64,000 nucleotides of DNA from Asparagopsis taxiformis (lineage: Eukaryota; Rhodophyta; Florideophyceae; Bonnemaisoniales; Bonnemaisoniaceae), in NCBI GenBank assembly GCA_030407315.1, contig JALQPE010002004.1, forward strand, positions 1-64,000, given 5' to 3'. The translations under genes and the position numbers were made by a program. The notes under the pieces are model-generated. The model made no database searches. It was not told the origin of the DNA and saw nothing but the letters and a program-made list of their open reading frames with translations. Below, one piece after another: positions 31,640 to 42,112 of this stretch. How positions within the stretch are numbered: position 1 is the first letter of the stretch; the number at the start of each line of letters is the position of its first letter.

Positions 31640-33505
31640 TTACAAGCCCGGCTCATCCTTTCGATCCACAATACTCATTGCCCGTTTCCCATCTGTTGAA
31701 AACTCATCCCTTCGTCGTGCATGTAACCCAAAGTCTGCAGCATTTCGGGGCTTCAATGAATTTCCGAATACAGTCCCTTCGTCATCGAAAAAATCAAATC
31801 CCCGATACTCCTGATCAACGCAAGTCACAGGTGTAGTTGTTGGCATCAATTCAGGCGTCTGGTGAGATAGACCATCATCATTCACAGTCATATTGTATGA
31901 GCTTGAGGGCAGTGGCGCAATTTCATTGTCTGGCCATGCAGGTGCCGCAATGTCATCCGGTGCTGTTGTGAAGTCGGTATCAATACCATCCAAAGATGTC
32001 TCGAAAACATCTCTAGTGCTCGCATGCAGAATATCATTAGCCTCTGGCTGATTGTTTCCAAATGCGATATCCAATCGAGAAATATCAATCTCTTGCGGGT
32101 CTGAATGGAATCCAACTGCTGGTTCTGAAATATGATTAGATCCTTCTGATATATACTTTGGATGAGGGTGTGGCTCATCTGCGCTGCCTCTGTTGTCAAA
32201 TGTTGGCAAATTATGATGGCTTAGTTGTTGGCTAGGGATGAAAGAGTCCTTATCTGGATTGCTCCCAACCACTGGTGGTTGATGGCGAGTAGAAGATTCC
32301 ATCATCCTCTGTTCATTGTTCTCATCATACAGCCCGTACTGGTCTTGGTCTTGGTCCAGAATACCAGTGAGTTGCACTGGGCCATCTATATCAGACCCAA
32401 TTATTCCAAGATCTTCCTTAGTCCATCCATCAAGGGCATCAGCATCAAAGAAACCGTCTGACGCTGCAGCCGCCTTTCTCGGTGTGTCGTCTCTGCTACT
32501 TTTCGGCTCTTTAGAAAGACCTCTTGAGCGCACCCTCTTCTTTGGAATTGAATTTTGTTCGGCTCGTTCCTTCGCTAGGGATTTCGAGGCTTTGCCTTGC
32601 TTCTTGTCGGACTTATCATTACCGACTAATTTTGACTTCTTCTCCACTCCAGAAGCCACTCTTGCTCTATACGCTGGATCCGCCCACATTTCCTTGATTC
32701 TCTGGGAGAGCTTGGCGCGTGTTTCAGGGGACATTGATTTCTTCTCCTGTACAACAGATAATCTCTCAGCGTCTTTTGCCTTTTCAAACATGTCTGCAAG
32801 ATGTTCTTCGATCCGATAATTCACATCTGCGACGACTTGGGGAGTAAACTGGAAGGGAACAGGCCGCTTTTTCGATAAGGATTTGTTGACCCCTGCGGAT
32901 CTTCCCATGCGTGCTTTCTCCCTTATCTTGAGCTTAGTCTCTTCGGAGTGCTTGCGGCCTTTCGCGCGGGTCTTCAGCTTCTCTCGCATCTCCGGTCGGA
33001 GCATTGCACGGCGAGTGCTTTCTGCGATTTTCCGCTTTGTTTCCTCTGAATGTCTGCGACCTTTATTCCAAGGGATGTTACCGCGGTTAGCGACGCTGAT
33101 CTTGCGCCTTGACTCATCTGTATGTTTATGGCCTCGCTGACGCTTTACCTCAACTTTTTCTGGAGGATTTGTTGACGGGGCATCAACGGAAGAGAGATTG
33201 GGGGTGGATGAATTGCAAGGCGAATTGGCAGGTGAAAGAGTAAGGGACGGTATGGCATCGGAGTGAAGTGAAGTTGGTTGAGGTTTGGAAGAGACATTTT
33301 TGGCAATTATAGATGAAACGTTGGGGGCAGTATTAGAGGAACGAGCACGCTGTGGCAATTTCACGGTGGCGCCAGCAGAATGGAGTGGACTTGCAGTTGG
33401 AGCATTTCGAAAAGAACAAGCAGAACGATATAGAGAATTGGGAGTGGCCGCAACTTTGGGCAAACCAGGGATAAAGCTGAGATGAGTGGAACGATGTAGC
33501 GACAT
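31640..33505 (-). CDS. NUMOD3-motif protein, possibly plastid-targeted
   Basis: 621 residues in one frame. The N-terminus is rich in Ser, Ala, Arg and His (MSLHRSTHLSFIPGLPKVAA), compatible with an organelle transit peptide. Around residues 130-205 there are three NUMOD3-type repeats: RGHKHTDESRRKISVANRGN, NKGRRHSEETKRKIAEST and KGRKHSEETKLKIREKARMG. NUMOD3 is a helical DNA-binding motif first seen in homing endonucleases and also present in nuclear-encoded proteins of plants and algae. No nuclease domain (GIY-YIG or HNH) is visible. A Lys-rich helical part (SPETRAKLSQRIKEMWADP) repeats the same style, and the C-terminal 250 residues are acidic and disordered. The role is unknown; DNA or RNA binding in an organelle is inference. 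Its 3' end converges on the VAP gene. Confidence 0.7.
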   Translation of the reverse strand: MSLHRSTHLSFIPGLPKVAATPNSLYRSACSFRNAPTASPLHSAGATVKLPQRARSSNTAPNVSSIIAKNVSSKPQPTSLHSDAIPSLTLSPANSPCNSSTPNLSSVDAPSTNPPEKVEVKRQRGHKHTDESRRKISVANRGNIPWNKGRRHSEETKRKIAESTRRAMLRPEMREKLKTRAKGRKHSEETKLKIREKARMGRSAGVNKSLSKKRPVPFQFTPQVVADVNYRIEEHLADMFEKAKDAERLSVVQEKKSMSPETRAKLSQRIKEMWADPAYRARVASGVEKKSKLVGNDKSDKKQGKASKSLAKERAEQNSIPKKRVRSRGLSKEPKSSRDDTPRKAAAASDGFFDADALDGWTKEDLGIIGSDIDGPVQLTGILDQDQDQYGLYDENNEQRMMESSTRHQPPVVGSNPDKDSFIPSQQLSHHNLPTFDNRGSADEPHPHPKYISEGSNHISEPAVGFHSDPQEIDISRLDIAFGNNQPEANDILHASTRDVFETSLDGIDTDFTTAPDDIAAPAWPDNEIAPLPSSSYNMTVNDDGLSHQTPELMPTTTPVTCVDQEYRGFDFFDDEGTVFGNSLKPRNAADFGLHARRRDEFSTDGKRAMSIVDRKDEPGL

Positions 33506-34434
33506 GAGAAGCGGATGATGCAGCGATGAGGAGACGAGGAATGTATAGCACGCTATGAGCGGGACGGGTTGCGACGATGAGCTGGGGAGGATACGGCGGG
33601 ACCAGCGCTACCTTGAAGGCTTGGAACGAAAGTTTGGTTGGACGTTGGCATGCGAGGGGTGTGTTATTGTGCGACGATAAGTCGGTTGGTGTCGCGGGCA
33701 AGACGGCCAGGCAGGCGGGAATGGCGTAGTGAGGTGTGTGGTATGGCTACGCTCGATAATGTCACTATGGACCTGTTTGTCTGGCCAACTGAGCTCGACG
33801 CCGTTTGTGTGCTGATGCCCGAAAAATGATAAGAAAAAGTGACAGTGTGGCGGACACGGCTGCAGTGCTGGCATGCACCAATGATGGAGATGAAGGTCAA
33901 AGCTGGTATGAGCACAACTTATGCCAAGTGGTCCAATACGGAAGTGCCAAGTATGCGCTCAAGATTACCTTTTCACCATCGTGTGAGGAAGGGAGACTTG
34001 GCTGAGGGTGTTACTTTTGTTCGCGATCACGTCCTCATTCGGCCGCCGCAACAAGATAACACCAATAAGTCTGGCATGACCGAGTCAAAAGGCGAATGAA
34101 GATAGTCGCCGTTCCGTTGAGATTTTCCGCTTCGGAATCTCCGTATATCTTATCTAGTCGCTGTTGAAAAATTGAAAAAAATAAAGGAAATATTGTGAAG
34201 AGCAGGTGATGCGTTTCCACTTGCAATTGTCAACACGTCCCCGCCTTGCTGACATCATTTCGTGCTTCTCATCGCATGTACTCGGGCCGACGCTGCAGCC
34301 CCATTCTAAATCGCACTGTACTTGACAACGTAACTCGAGAGCTGTCGCACGCGCGCCATCCCATCGCCGTTCCTGTGACGATCGACGATCATGATCCAAC
34401 TCTGCTCCGTTTTTCTCATCATCCCTCCTTCACC
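33506..34434. promoter_or_regulatory. Divergent intergenic region (NUMOD3 protein / mitochondrial carrier)
   Basis: About 930 bp between two outward-facing starts. Small frames on both strands lack signatures. A bidirectional promoter region is inferred from the layout only. Confidence 0.35.
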
Positions 34435-35451
34435 ATGCCCGCACAATTGAAACAACAACCAAGCGATTCCGCACCGCGTGCAAGTAAGAAACTCTTTCAA
34501 AACATCATCTTCGGCGGCACCGCTGGAGTAATTGGTCAATCATGTATTTTCCCAATGTACACTATCAAGACCCGCCTTCATCTTTATCCTGGCAGGTACA
34601 AAAACGTACTGCATTGCGCTAGGAAAATTATTCAACATGACGGACTTCGTGGCCTTTATCGCGGCCTGCCCCCCGCTCTAACTGGTGTCTTCCCAGAAAA
34701 GGCCATCAAGCTCTCCATGAACGATTACCTAACAGCCCTTCTCTCGCGTCCCGACGGCTCAATTTCTGTTCCTATGGCTATGATGGCTGGCGCTGGTGCC
34801 GGTTTCTCCCAAGTCATCGCCACCAATCCAATGGAGCTAGTCATGATCAAAATGCAAAATAACGCCGCTAAAGGTCGCAAAGCAAAGTCAATGCTTCATC
34901 TCGCACGCGATCTAGGACTTGCAGGCTTGTATAAGGGCACCCCCGCTACTCTCCTCCGTGACGTCCCATTCAGTATGGTTTTCTTCTCAATGAACGGTGC
35001 ACTTAGGAAATCATTCTCGGATGCAGATGGGAAACTACCGATCTCGCGTGTCTTTGCTGCTGGAATCATTAGCGGCTCTACAGCAGCAGGGCTTTCAACG
35101 CCAATGGACGTGATCAAGACCCGTCTACAGGCCGGTGCCTCAGATAGTGTCAAAAAGTCTGCGCGTACCCCCGACTTTTCCAGTGCTGCAGCTTCCAACC
35201 CTTCTGTTGCAATAGGTGGCACCGTTGCCAAAGCGCCAAACCAATCGACACGTCCCATGTCGTCTGCTGCAGCAACCAACGTGTCATATACGGGTATTGC
35301 GCATTGCGCAAGGCATATCTATCAAACAGAAGGCATCAGTGGTTTCTTCGCCGGCGTCGGTCCGCGAATTCTCATCATTTCTCCCCTCTTCGGTATCACA
35401 CTGTTCTTCTATGATATTCAGCGTCGCCTCCAAGAGTCTGGCGCACTGTAG
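34435..35451 (+). CDS. Mitochondrial carrier (SLC25), aspartate/glutamate-carrier-like
   Basis: 338 residues from MPAQLKQQ (CACCATGC context); the frame is open further upstream, but the family fold begins soon after this ATG. Three carrier repeats are visible: FGGTAGVIGQSCIFPMYTIK, then GAGAGFSQVIATNPMELVMI, then AAGISGSTAAGLSTPMDVIK as AAGIISGSTAAGLSTPMDVI. Each has the P-x-[DE/variant]-x-[KR] signature (PMYTIK, PMELVMIK, PMDVIKTR). FPEKAIKL and NPMELVMIKMQ resemble the glutamate and aspartate/glutamate carriers (SLC25A12/18/22). There is no EF-hand N-terminal part, so it is closer in layout to glutamate carriers. An Ala/Ser/Thr insert of about 55 residues (ARTPDFSSAAASNP) sits on the matrix side of repeat 3. 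Substrate is inference. It acts in the inner mitochondrial membrane. Confidence 0.85.
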   Translation: MPAQLKQQPSDSAPRASKKLFQNIIFGGTAGVIGQSCIFPMYTIKTRLHLYPGRYKNVLHCARKIIQHDGLRGLYRGLPPALTGVFPEKAIKLSMNDYLTALLSRPDGSISVPMAMMAGAGAGFSQVIATNPMELVMIKMQNNAAKGRKAKSMLHLARDLGLAGLYKGTPATLLRDVPFSMVFFSMNGALRKSFSDADGKLPISRVFAAGIISGSTAAGLSTPMDVIKTRLQAGASDSVKKSARTPDFSSAAASNPSVAIGGTVAKAPNQSTRPMSSAAATNVSYTGIAHCARHIYQTEGISGFFAGVGPRILIISPLFGITLFFYDIQRRLQESGAL

Positions 35452-35621
35452 CGTTTGACTAAAGCGGAAACATTTTTAGCGATAGAACTTACTCGCCTTG
35501 CATCAACTGTTACCTCTTCAGCTTTTATCTTAATTTTCTCGGACCTTTGCTTCGTTTGATGTAGAATCTGCTACAAATGTGGTGATAGCACGTCAAGAAG
35601 TAGATATCCATTTACAAATTC

Positions 35622-36043
35622 CTAAGAAGTGCAATAAAACGACTTGGTTCAACCGCACGATGCACATGTTGCTTGGGCACTACTGGGTAACGTATGCATT
35701 CCTCCTGTAGACGAACAAATTGAAACAAAACTGCGGTTAGAACTGGTATTTGACAGAAAGTACAATACGTGAAATGCTGCACAAGTTTCTTACCCATGTT
35801 ACCACGAGGGCCTCCCCCACCACCACCACCACCACCGCCTCCTCCGCTTCCATAGAAGCGCGACGACCTGGGTCCATCCTTACGAGAAGCTTTCTTCGCA
35901 GCAGACGGCTTGAAAATGGACGTGAAAAAGATAACAAGAATGTTCCACAACTCGAGCAGGAAGCCAAATCCAGGAATTAGACAGAGAGGCCATGGGCCTT
36001 TGCTCGCCTTCTGCAAGACTTTCCCATTCCTAATGTAGGTCAT
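35622..36043 (-). CDS. Selenoprotein K homologue, two exons, possible UGA-Sec
   Basis: Start MTYIRNGKVLQKASKGPWPL at 36043; then a transmembrane segment (LLELWNILVIFFTSIF), a basic stretch (KKASRKDGPRSSRFY), and a Gly-rich tail ending PRGNMG. This is the SelK/SelS-class layout: short lumenal N-terminus, one membrane span, Gly/Arg-rich cytosolic tail. Exon 1 is 36043-35794. A GT-AG intron of 89 nt spans 35793-35705 (GTAAGA to CTACAG). Exon 2 gives GMHTLPSSAQATCASCG and then TGA at 35651-35649. Exon sum before that TGA is exactly 101 codons. Downstream the frame stays open for eight codons to TAG at 35624-35622. Animal SelK ends in a Gly-Gly-Sec-Gly-Arg, so the TGA falls where Sec would be. I cannot confirm a SECIS. 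If TGA is a plain stop, the protein ends CASCG. SelK works with the ER p97/Derlin machinery and with palmitoylation enzymes. Confidence 0.75.
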
Positions 36044-36436
36044 GACTGGTAAAGAGTTGTGCACAGTTGAAGTTGGAATGCACAGACAGCAACAGTTGGA
36101 GATTGTTGAAAGACCTGGTGATGACTGTTTGTAGGGTGGGCGAAACGTCTTCCAACTGACTTGGGACCAATCTAAATGCTTGTCGTGCAGAAATTATAAC
36201 GCAATCCAGCAAGGAACGATTCAAAATGATGAAATTTCAATCGGAAATTGTTGAAACAAAAATTTGGAACAAAACCATTATCGACTACAGCTAGATAACG
36301 TGTAACAATTATCGTATGCAGTTGCAGTCAAGTCCGAGATGCGGACACATACAAGTCCCAAAGTTGTTTAGTATCCTTCGTCATTGCAGCGCGTTCGGCA
36401 ATACCGTCTCAGCCCAATAAAGAAAACACCACCTAT

Positions 36437-38143
36437 TTATTCTTCCTCACCGCCTGGCGCTTGCATGCTATCTGCTGCGTTCTTCTTCTTCGAAAGTCCA
36501 GACACAATATCATCAATTCGGAGCAGCATACCAGATGCTTCAATTGCAGTCTTCAATGTTTGCGTCTTAACAATCAACGGTTCCCACACACCGAGCTCTC
36601 GAATGTCTACAGCAGTACCCTTCAATCCATCGATTCCCCAATACGCCGATCCATCTCCTTGTTCCGTATGCTTAGCTCTCAACGCCGTCAACACGCGAAT
36701 CACGTTCCCACCACAATTTTCAATTAGCGTTCTTGGAATAACCTCAAGAGCCTCTGCGACTGCTCGGTACGGATATTGGCTGACACCAGTAATAGTTTTT
36801 GAGTTGGCATACAACTTTTGCGAAATAGCCATTTCAAATGCTCCCCCTCCTGGTACCATTTTAGGATTCACCAGAACATTCCTTGTAACCGCCATAGCAT
36901 CTTGAAGGTTGCGCTCCACCTCATTCAAAACATCTTTGGAGCCTCCCCGAAGCAGAATTGTACAAGCTTTTGGCTCCGCGCAATCAATGATGTACGTGAA
37001 GTATTCATCACCAATCTTTGAAACCTCAAACAAACCTGCACCTAGGCCCAAATCCGTCTCTTTCAGCTCCTCTACACGTGACACCACCGTGCCACCAGTG
37101 GCCTTTGCAGCTCGATTGTTATCCGTCTTCCTCAATCGTCGGATTACTGAGACTTTCTTCTTTCCCAATATGTGCAAAGCCGTTTCACTGACACCTTTCT
37201 CTGTGAGCACAACATCTGGCTTGAATTCCAATAATTTCTCGCACAGCTTAATCTCATATTCTTGTTCAATATCCAGAAGACGTTTCCAGTCCGCTCCCTT
37301 AGTTAATTCAACGTTCGTTTGTGATTCGGCCTTTCGATATTCAAGGGGACAATCCAGCATAATGATTCTAGGGTTCTCGATACGCCTACGCATTCCCGCA
37401 CTTGTGACATCTTTGTTAAACATCACACCCTTCAATACTTGCTATCCGACAATTGTCCACCAGGAATCTTCTCGACTTTCGCAAAATTCTTAATGTCCAT
37501 AACTGGTTTCCCATCCACTTTGATACGTACCGTTTTCACAGCATCAACCGCAATGTTCACAATCAAATCATCATGCATTGTAACATACTTGGTCCCAAGG
37601 CATGAACGAATCAGCTGCAGCACTTGTTCGTCATTGTTAACATCAATCTCCACAGCCAGCTGCTCGGCATAGGAGACTGCATCGTCAAGAGCTCTGAACA
37701 GTGCTGAAACGATGACAGTCGGATGGATGTTTCGATGCAAAAAGTTTTCACAGATGCTGAGTAATTCACCTGCAAGTACTGTAACAGAAGTAGTTCCATC
37801 ACCGACTTCCTCATCCTGAGTTCGGGAGAGCTCAATCATAGACTTGGCAGCAGGGTGTGAGACATCGATCTCTCTGAGAATGGCATTTCCGTCGTTTGTC
37901 AAGACAATATTTCCCATTGCATCCAGGATCATCTTGAGCATAGCGCGGGGACCAAGAGTCGTTCGGATAATGTCGGAAACAGCACGAGCGGCAGCAATGT
38001 TTGTAATCTGGGCGCGTCTGGCACTCTCGCGTTTGGCATTTTGATCTAGGGCGGAAAATCGTTAGAATGCTGATGGAGTGGTACTTCGGAGTGCGTTTTG
38101 CGAGGAAAATATACATACTTAGAACAAGAACAGGTGCCTGCAT
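36437..38143 (-). CDS. CCT3: CCT/TRiC chaperonin subunit gamma, two exons, single-base disruption
   Basis: Exon 1 is 38143-38119 (MQAPVLVL plus one base). A 73-nt intron spans 38118-38046 (GTATGT to CCCTAG), and exon 2 runs 38045-36437 (NQNAKRESARRAQITNIAAA onward). The equatorial domain shows GDGTTSVTVLAGELL, then KIPGGQLSDS. The apical and C-terminal part reads LKGVMFNKDVTS, CTILLRGGSKDVLNEVERNL, PGGGAFEMAI and PYRAVAEALEVIPRTLIENC, all typical of subunit gamma. The two halves are in different frames; the join is at about 37438-37441 (GATAGCAAGTATTG). Total coding length is 1,634 nt, one short of 545 codons including the stop. That equals a single missing base, not an intron, because both flanks are conserved. 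The complex folds actin and tubulin in the cytosol. Confidence 0.93.
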
Positions 38144-39296
38144 TTTGCGTCGAGTTGAGCAGACGGACGGTGACGGAATTCGGCAATGATTCTCGACAAC
38201 GAACAGGCACGAACGTATGTAGATCAACGGACAGTTGATCGGCGCCGAAGTTGCTGGAGTAGGAGAAACAGTAGTCAACAATGTGCGCCGGAAGTGGACA
38301 TCGGACACGTGTACGCTCGCAATGGATCAAAGTAATTAGCAGCGTTGCAGAAATTTGAAATTGACAATGATAATTGAGAGGAAGAAACAGAACTAATCAG
38401 ACATGCAAAGATGTCAGCTGTCCTCGACAGGGCCCATGCGCAACGTGGTTACACGGAAGGTCTAACGAGCTAAAACATCGGATTCCAGCATGTCCTGATG
38501 GTCCATTCATTACAGCACACGCTTGGTCCAATGGCTTATGATTATTTTGTGGGGCAAATCATGCGAGGATTTATGATGAATTAACCAATGCAAGTGAGCC
38601 ACTTGGTATTTCAACTCGATGAAAATGCATCTGCTTTGCATACAAGAAAACGGTTGGCGGAGATTCGTTCGCGAGTAGTGAAAGTTTCATACCTAATATG
38701 TTTTTTGGAAATTTTTGATAACACACACCACTGTGTTCCCGATCTGCGGTTTATGTGGTTTATTTTCGGGCCAACACCCCTATCTTAATTTCGGTTACAA
38801 TTGTATATTTATGCCAACGGATGATGGAATCTTTATCATACGACTATTCTGTCCAAGTTTACGCAACTCCGTTAGAAACGCTTCCAAAATTTGGTGAGTC
38901 GCTTCAATTCCCAGACTCAATTCATCCCTTACCTTTTGCCTTCGCCCACGCAAGCATCAATCACCTTCTCACACAATCCACGTTACAATACTATCTAAGC
39001 CATGCTTTACAAATCTTCCCATCTACTTAAATGTTTCAACTAACTCTCGTATCACGCACCGCCTACTGATTCGGTGCAACTTATTTCCATAGGCTACCAG
39101 TGGATCGTCAACCGAAGACTGTCAACAAACAAACCATCAATTCGAGAAGAAGAACATAAGTGGCTGGTCGACCTCCCCCCTCCCCCTTACAATCAAATAT
39201 CCGCATTTCACCGACTCGTACCGACACCGATCTCCGCACACTACAATTGAGCAGTCTCACCGCCACAAATCGTAATCAATCACTTCCAAGCCCTGG
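38144..39296. other. Intergenic, no supported gene
   Basis: About 1.15 kb upstream of CCT gamma and downstream of the MYB gene. Small plus-strand frames (38,588-39,030) have no signature. The part next to 38,143 is the probable CCT gamma promoter. Confidence 0.45.
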
Positions 39297-40943
39297 CTAT
39301 GGCCTTTCAGTTGCCACATCATGACTGCTATCAATAAATTCTTGAGTTCCTTCATTCCTGTGAACACCAGATATCGATCCAATATGAACCATAGACGGGG
39401 AGGTCATGCTTACATGTCTCATATCAGCCTGATCTCCCTGTGATCCATTCCCTGCTTTGCACTGCATAGTCCACAAACGAGGAACAGGTGATACTGACCT
39501 ACTGCGACTCGTGTTACTAAAACGCGACTCAGGAGTGAGAGGTGACGGTGGAACACTGCTTGCTGCTGCTGCAAGTGCAGCTAGCGGATTGTTCACTCCG
39601 CCCCCAATGCCTCTTGCTTTTCCACTACGTTTCTTTTGTACTCCGACTAATCCTCTAACATCTGTACTTCCCTGCGCACCTCTAGCAGAGGTGACCAACC
39701 TGGAACTCCTACGAACTTGTCGGTCTATTCCAGAACATTTCGACTTCACTTCTGTACGAATGCCCTGCATCAAGACAGGTAGACGGGAAGACGAAGCAAT
39801 ACAACGCATCGGAGATACATCATCTGGTAAAACCTCCCGAACAGTGTGCGAAATTGCAGGAAGCCTTGGTGCTTTCGTAGGTTCTTCCTTGAGACGTAAA
39901 CTGCGTACTACCAGTTGGTCATCGAAAGCGTCAGCAGCGCGAAGGGCAACACTGGCACTCTGCACAAACTGCTGTGGGTTTGAAGAGAATGCAAATCCAT
40001 TTCGGTTTGCATCTTGAGCTCTGGGTACCGTATCAAATGAAGAATTGCGGGGTATGGAATTAGTTTTGGAGTCAAATGTAATTGGGATACGGTCCGACTC
40101 TGGAGACGGATAAGGTACATTCCAGCTTGGTAGTTCTTTCGTGGATGCAGCAACGAGACTGGATATCTGCAACTTGGAGTCACGCTTGGGAGTGATTGGA
40201 GAAGACGCAGTGAAGGGACTCGGGATACCAGATGTGGGTACGTCTTGATACGATGACGACGCTCCGGACGGAGTTGCACATCCGGTATGAACGGAATAAT
40301 CTGCTTCGCTTTTGCCATCAACATCGGTTGCAGACTTGTGAGAGCGTCCCAGAGCAGCAACAACCTCTGCTTCTGCGGCTTTCAAGGCAGCCTCCCTCCT
40401 CTGTCTCTTGCGAAGCATCGAGTTCCAATGATTCTTGACACAGTTATCTGTACGTCCAGGGAGCAAATTAGCAATTGAAACCCACTTATTACCGATTTGA
40501 GCGTGTGCCTCATGAAGAATGCGTTCTTCTTCCTGGGACCATGGGTCACGTCGAATACCGGGCTTGAGTTGATTGAGATAACGCTCGCGACACTGCTTGC
40601 CAGTCCGATTAGTAAGCTGAGCGGCCACACGACTCCACGTTTTGGACGCAGTGATTGAAGGGGGAACGGCTGATTCCTTCTTGACGAGTTCAACAAGCTT
40701 GGCATCTTCATCCGGGGTCCAACTTGCACTGCGACGACCCCATACACGACAACGAGCTTGAGAACGAGGACGACCAGAGTCTGCGACTTGCGGAGGGGGA
40801 GGCATACTAGCGGATGCTGGAATGTTACGGATCCTCTTCTGACATCCCGGCTTGGGAGGCAGGCTGGCTCTTGGTTGGGGGGATGAAGAGTCACGAGATC
40901 TTTGAAGTCGGTTGGTGGGAGCAGCTCTCTTTCCAGACCCCAT
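39297..40943 (-). CDS. R2R3-type MYB transcription factor
   Basis: 548 residues, single frame. After a 70-residue basic/Pro-rich start, two MYB repeats are clear. The first is residues about 72-127: SASWTPDEDAKLVELVKKE, TWSRVAAQLTNRTGKQCRER. The second is about 131-180: RDPWSQEEERILHEAHAQIG, NKWVSIANLLPGRTDNCVKN. The Trp spacing and the KQCRERYLNQL and NHWNSMLRKR recognition helices are the c-MYB R2R3 pattern. The first repeat has a 7-residue insert (SAVPPSI). The remaining 370 residues are Ser/Pro-rich and probably regulatory. It binds DNA in the nucleus; cell-cycle or differentiation roles known for MYB proteins cannot be chosen from sequence. The USP gene starts on the other strand about 1.2 kb upstream. 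Confidence 0.92.
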   Translation of the reverse strand: MGSGKRAAPTNRLQRSRDSSSPQPRASLPPKPGCQKRIRNIPASASMPPPPQVADSGRPRSQARCRVWGRRSASWTPDEDAKLVELVKKESAVPPSITASKTWSRVAAQLTNRTGKQCRERYLNQLKPGIRRDPWSQEEERILHEAHAQIGNKWVSIANLLPGRTDNCVKNHWNSMLRKRQRREAALKAAEAEVVAALGRSHKSATDVDGKSEADYSVHTGCATPSGASSSYQDVPTSGIPSPFTASSPITPKRDSKLQISSLVAASTKELPSWNVPYPSPESDRIPITFDSKTNSIPRNSSFDTVPRAQDANRNGFAFSSNPQQFVQSASVALRAADAFDDQLVVRSLRLKEEPTKAPRLPAISHTVREVLPDDVSPMRCIASSSRLPVLMQGIRTEVKSKCSGIDRQVRRSSRLVTSARGAQGSTDVRGLVGVQKKRSGKARGIGGGVNNPLAALAAAASSVPPSPLTPESRFSNTSRSRSVSPVPRLWTMQCKAGNGSQGDQADMRHVSMTSPSMVHIGSISGVHRNEGTQEFIDSSHDVATERP

Positions 40944-42112
40944 ACTGTCAACTTGTGGAAGAAGAATGAATGGAGGAACACGAGTGAATGGGAAGGATTG
41001 TGGTTCGATCAGAGTGAAAGAGAATGCAGACAGGGACCACGTTGCATGGTGATGATGGCAGTCAGAGCCCTATCGGTATCTGACGAGAAGGATTGCGAGT
41101 TGGGAGGCAAGCTGGCAGGGGATGAGGAGTAGGAATGGTGTGAGACGGGGAGGACGAAAATGGCTGAAGAAGAAGATTGTGGTCGGGCGGGTGTGCGGGC
41201 GGGCGGGCGGGCGTCGGGGATGGGAGAGCAGCGGTGGACGACTCACACGACCCAACGGAAGTTGTACTGTGAAGAGGTTGGCTGTAGTTCGCGGCGACCA
41301 GCATAGAGAGTTGAAGGCGAGAAGGACCGGACCGAGGGTCTATGCGGTCGGTGTGCGCGCCCCACGGTCCAAGTCAAGTGGCAGTACTCAAGAGACATCT
41401 GCTACTACCAAACGAAACTGTGTGTTTGGCAGTTTGGGGAAGGGACATGCATGCGCGATGGCATCGATCTAAATTTTGGTGAAATTCAATGATTTCAACG
41501 CACGCACAGTGCCGAGACACAATTATGTTTGATCGCTGCGCTTGCGAGTTGGCCAAGCGCTCCACTTTCAGCCGATCGTGCGTAGATACGTGCGCCCTAC
41601 CGACGGTGCGAAAATCGGGAGCATCCGACAGCACACCACAAGTAACGGAAGAAACGTCATTGGTTCAATCATTGACGCGTGTAACGGGTAATACAGTACT
41701 GTATGCAAATTGGATCAGATCAAACACTGCTAGGATTCTTCACACGTGTAACGGTTGGACACGTTTCTCCCACACCACTAGCACCCAGAACGATCGTGGC
41801 CGCAACTCGCTCGTGGAGGAGCGCAATGCTGCAAACAAATAAACACAATTTGATCGAAATCTAATTTCCGCTCCGTGCTAGTTCACAACACTCCTACTCA
41901 GCTGCAACGACCTCGTCTTGCCTCACCACCGACGCTTCTCCGTCCGAGCCGTGCCCGTGCCCGTGCCTGTGTCGCACCAATTATTCCGTCTACCGCGTCC
42001 CAGCGACAAATGTTGATATGCCTGTGCCCTCTACCCCATCATCCCATTGCTGACACCAGTTCCACGCTCACCTGCCATCTTGTTCGCCAAATCGTCGTCT
42101 GAATGTACTGTC
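40944..42112. promoter_or_regulatory. Divergent intergenic region (MYB / ubiquitin peptidase)
   Basis: About 1.17 kb between outward-facing starts. It includes a G-rich patch at about 41,190-41,230 (GGGCGGGCGGGCGGGC). The frames seen in it are not supported by any signature. Shared promoter function is inferred from layout. Confidence 0.35.

Noticed and set aside
35567..35595. Hairpin with TGA and GA as a SECIS
   Set aside because: The stem is only 5-6 bp with unpaired bases next to the TGA; not accepted without a program.
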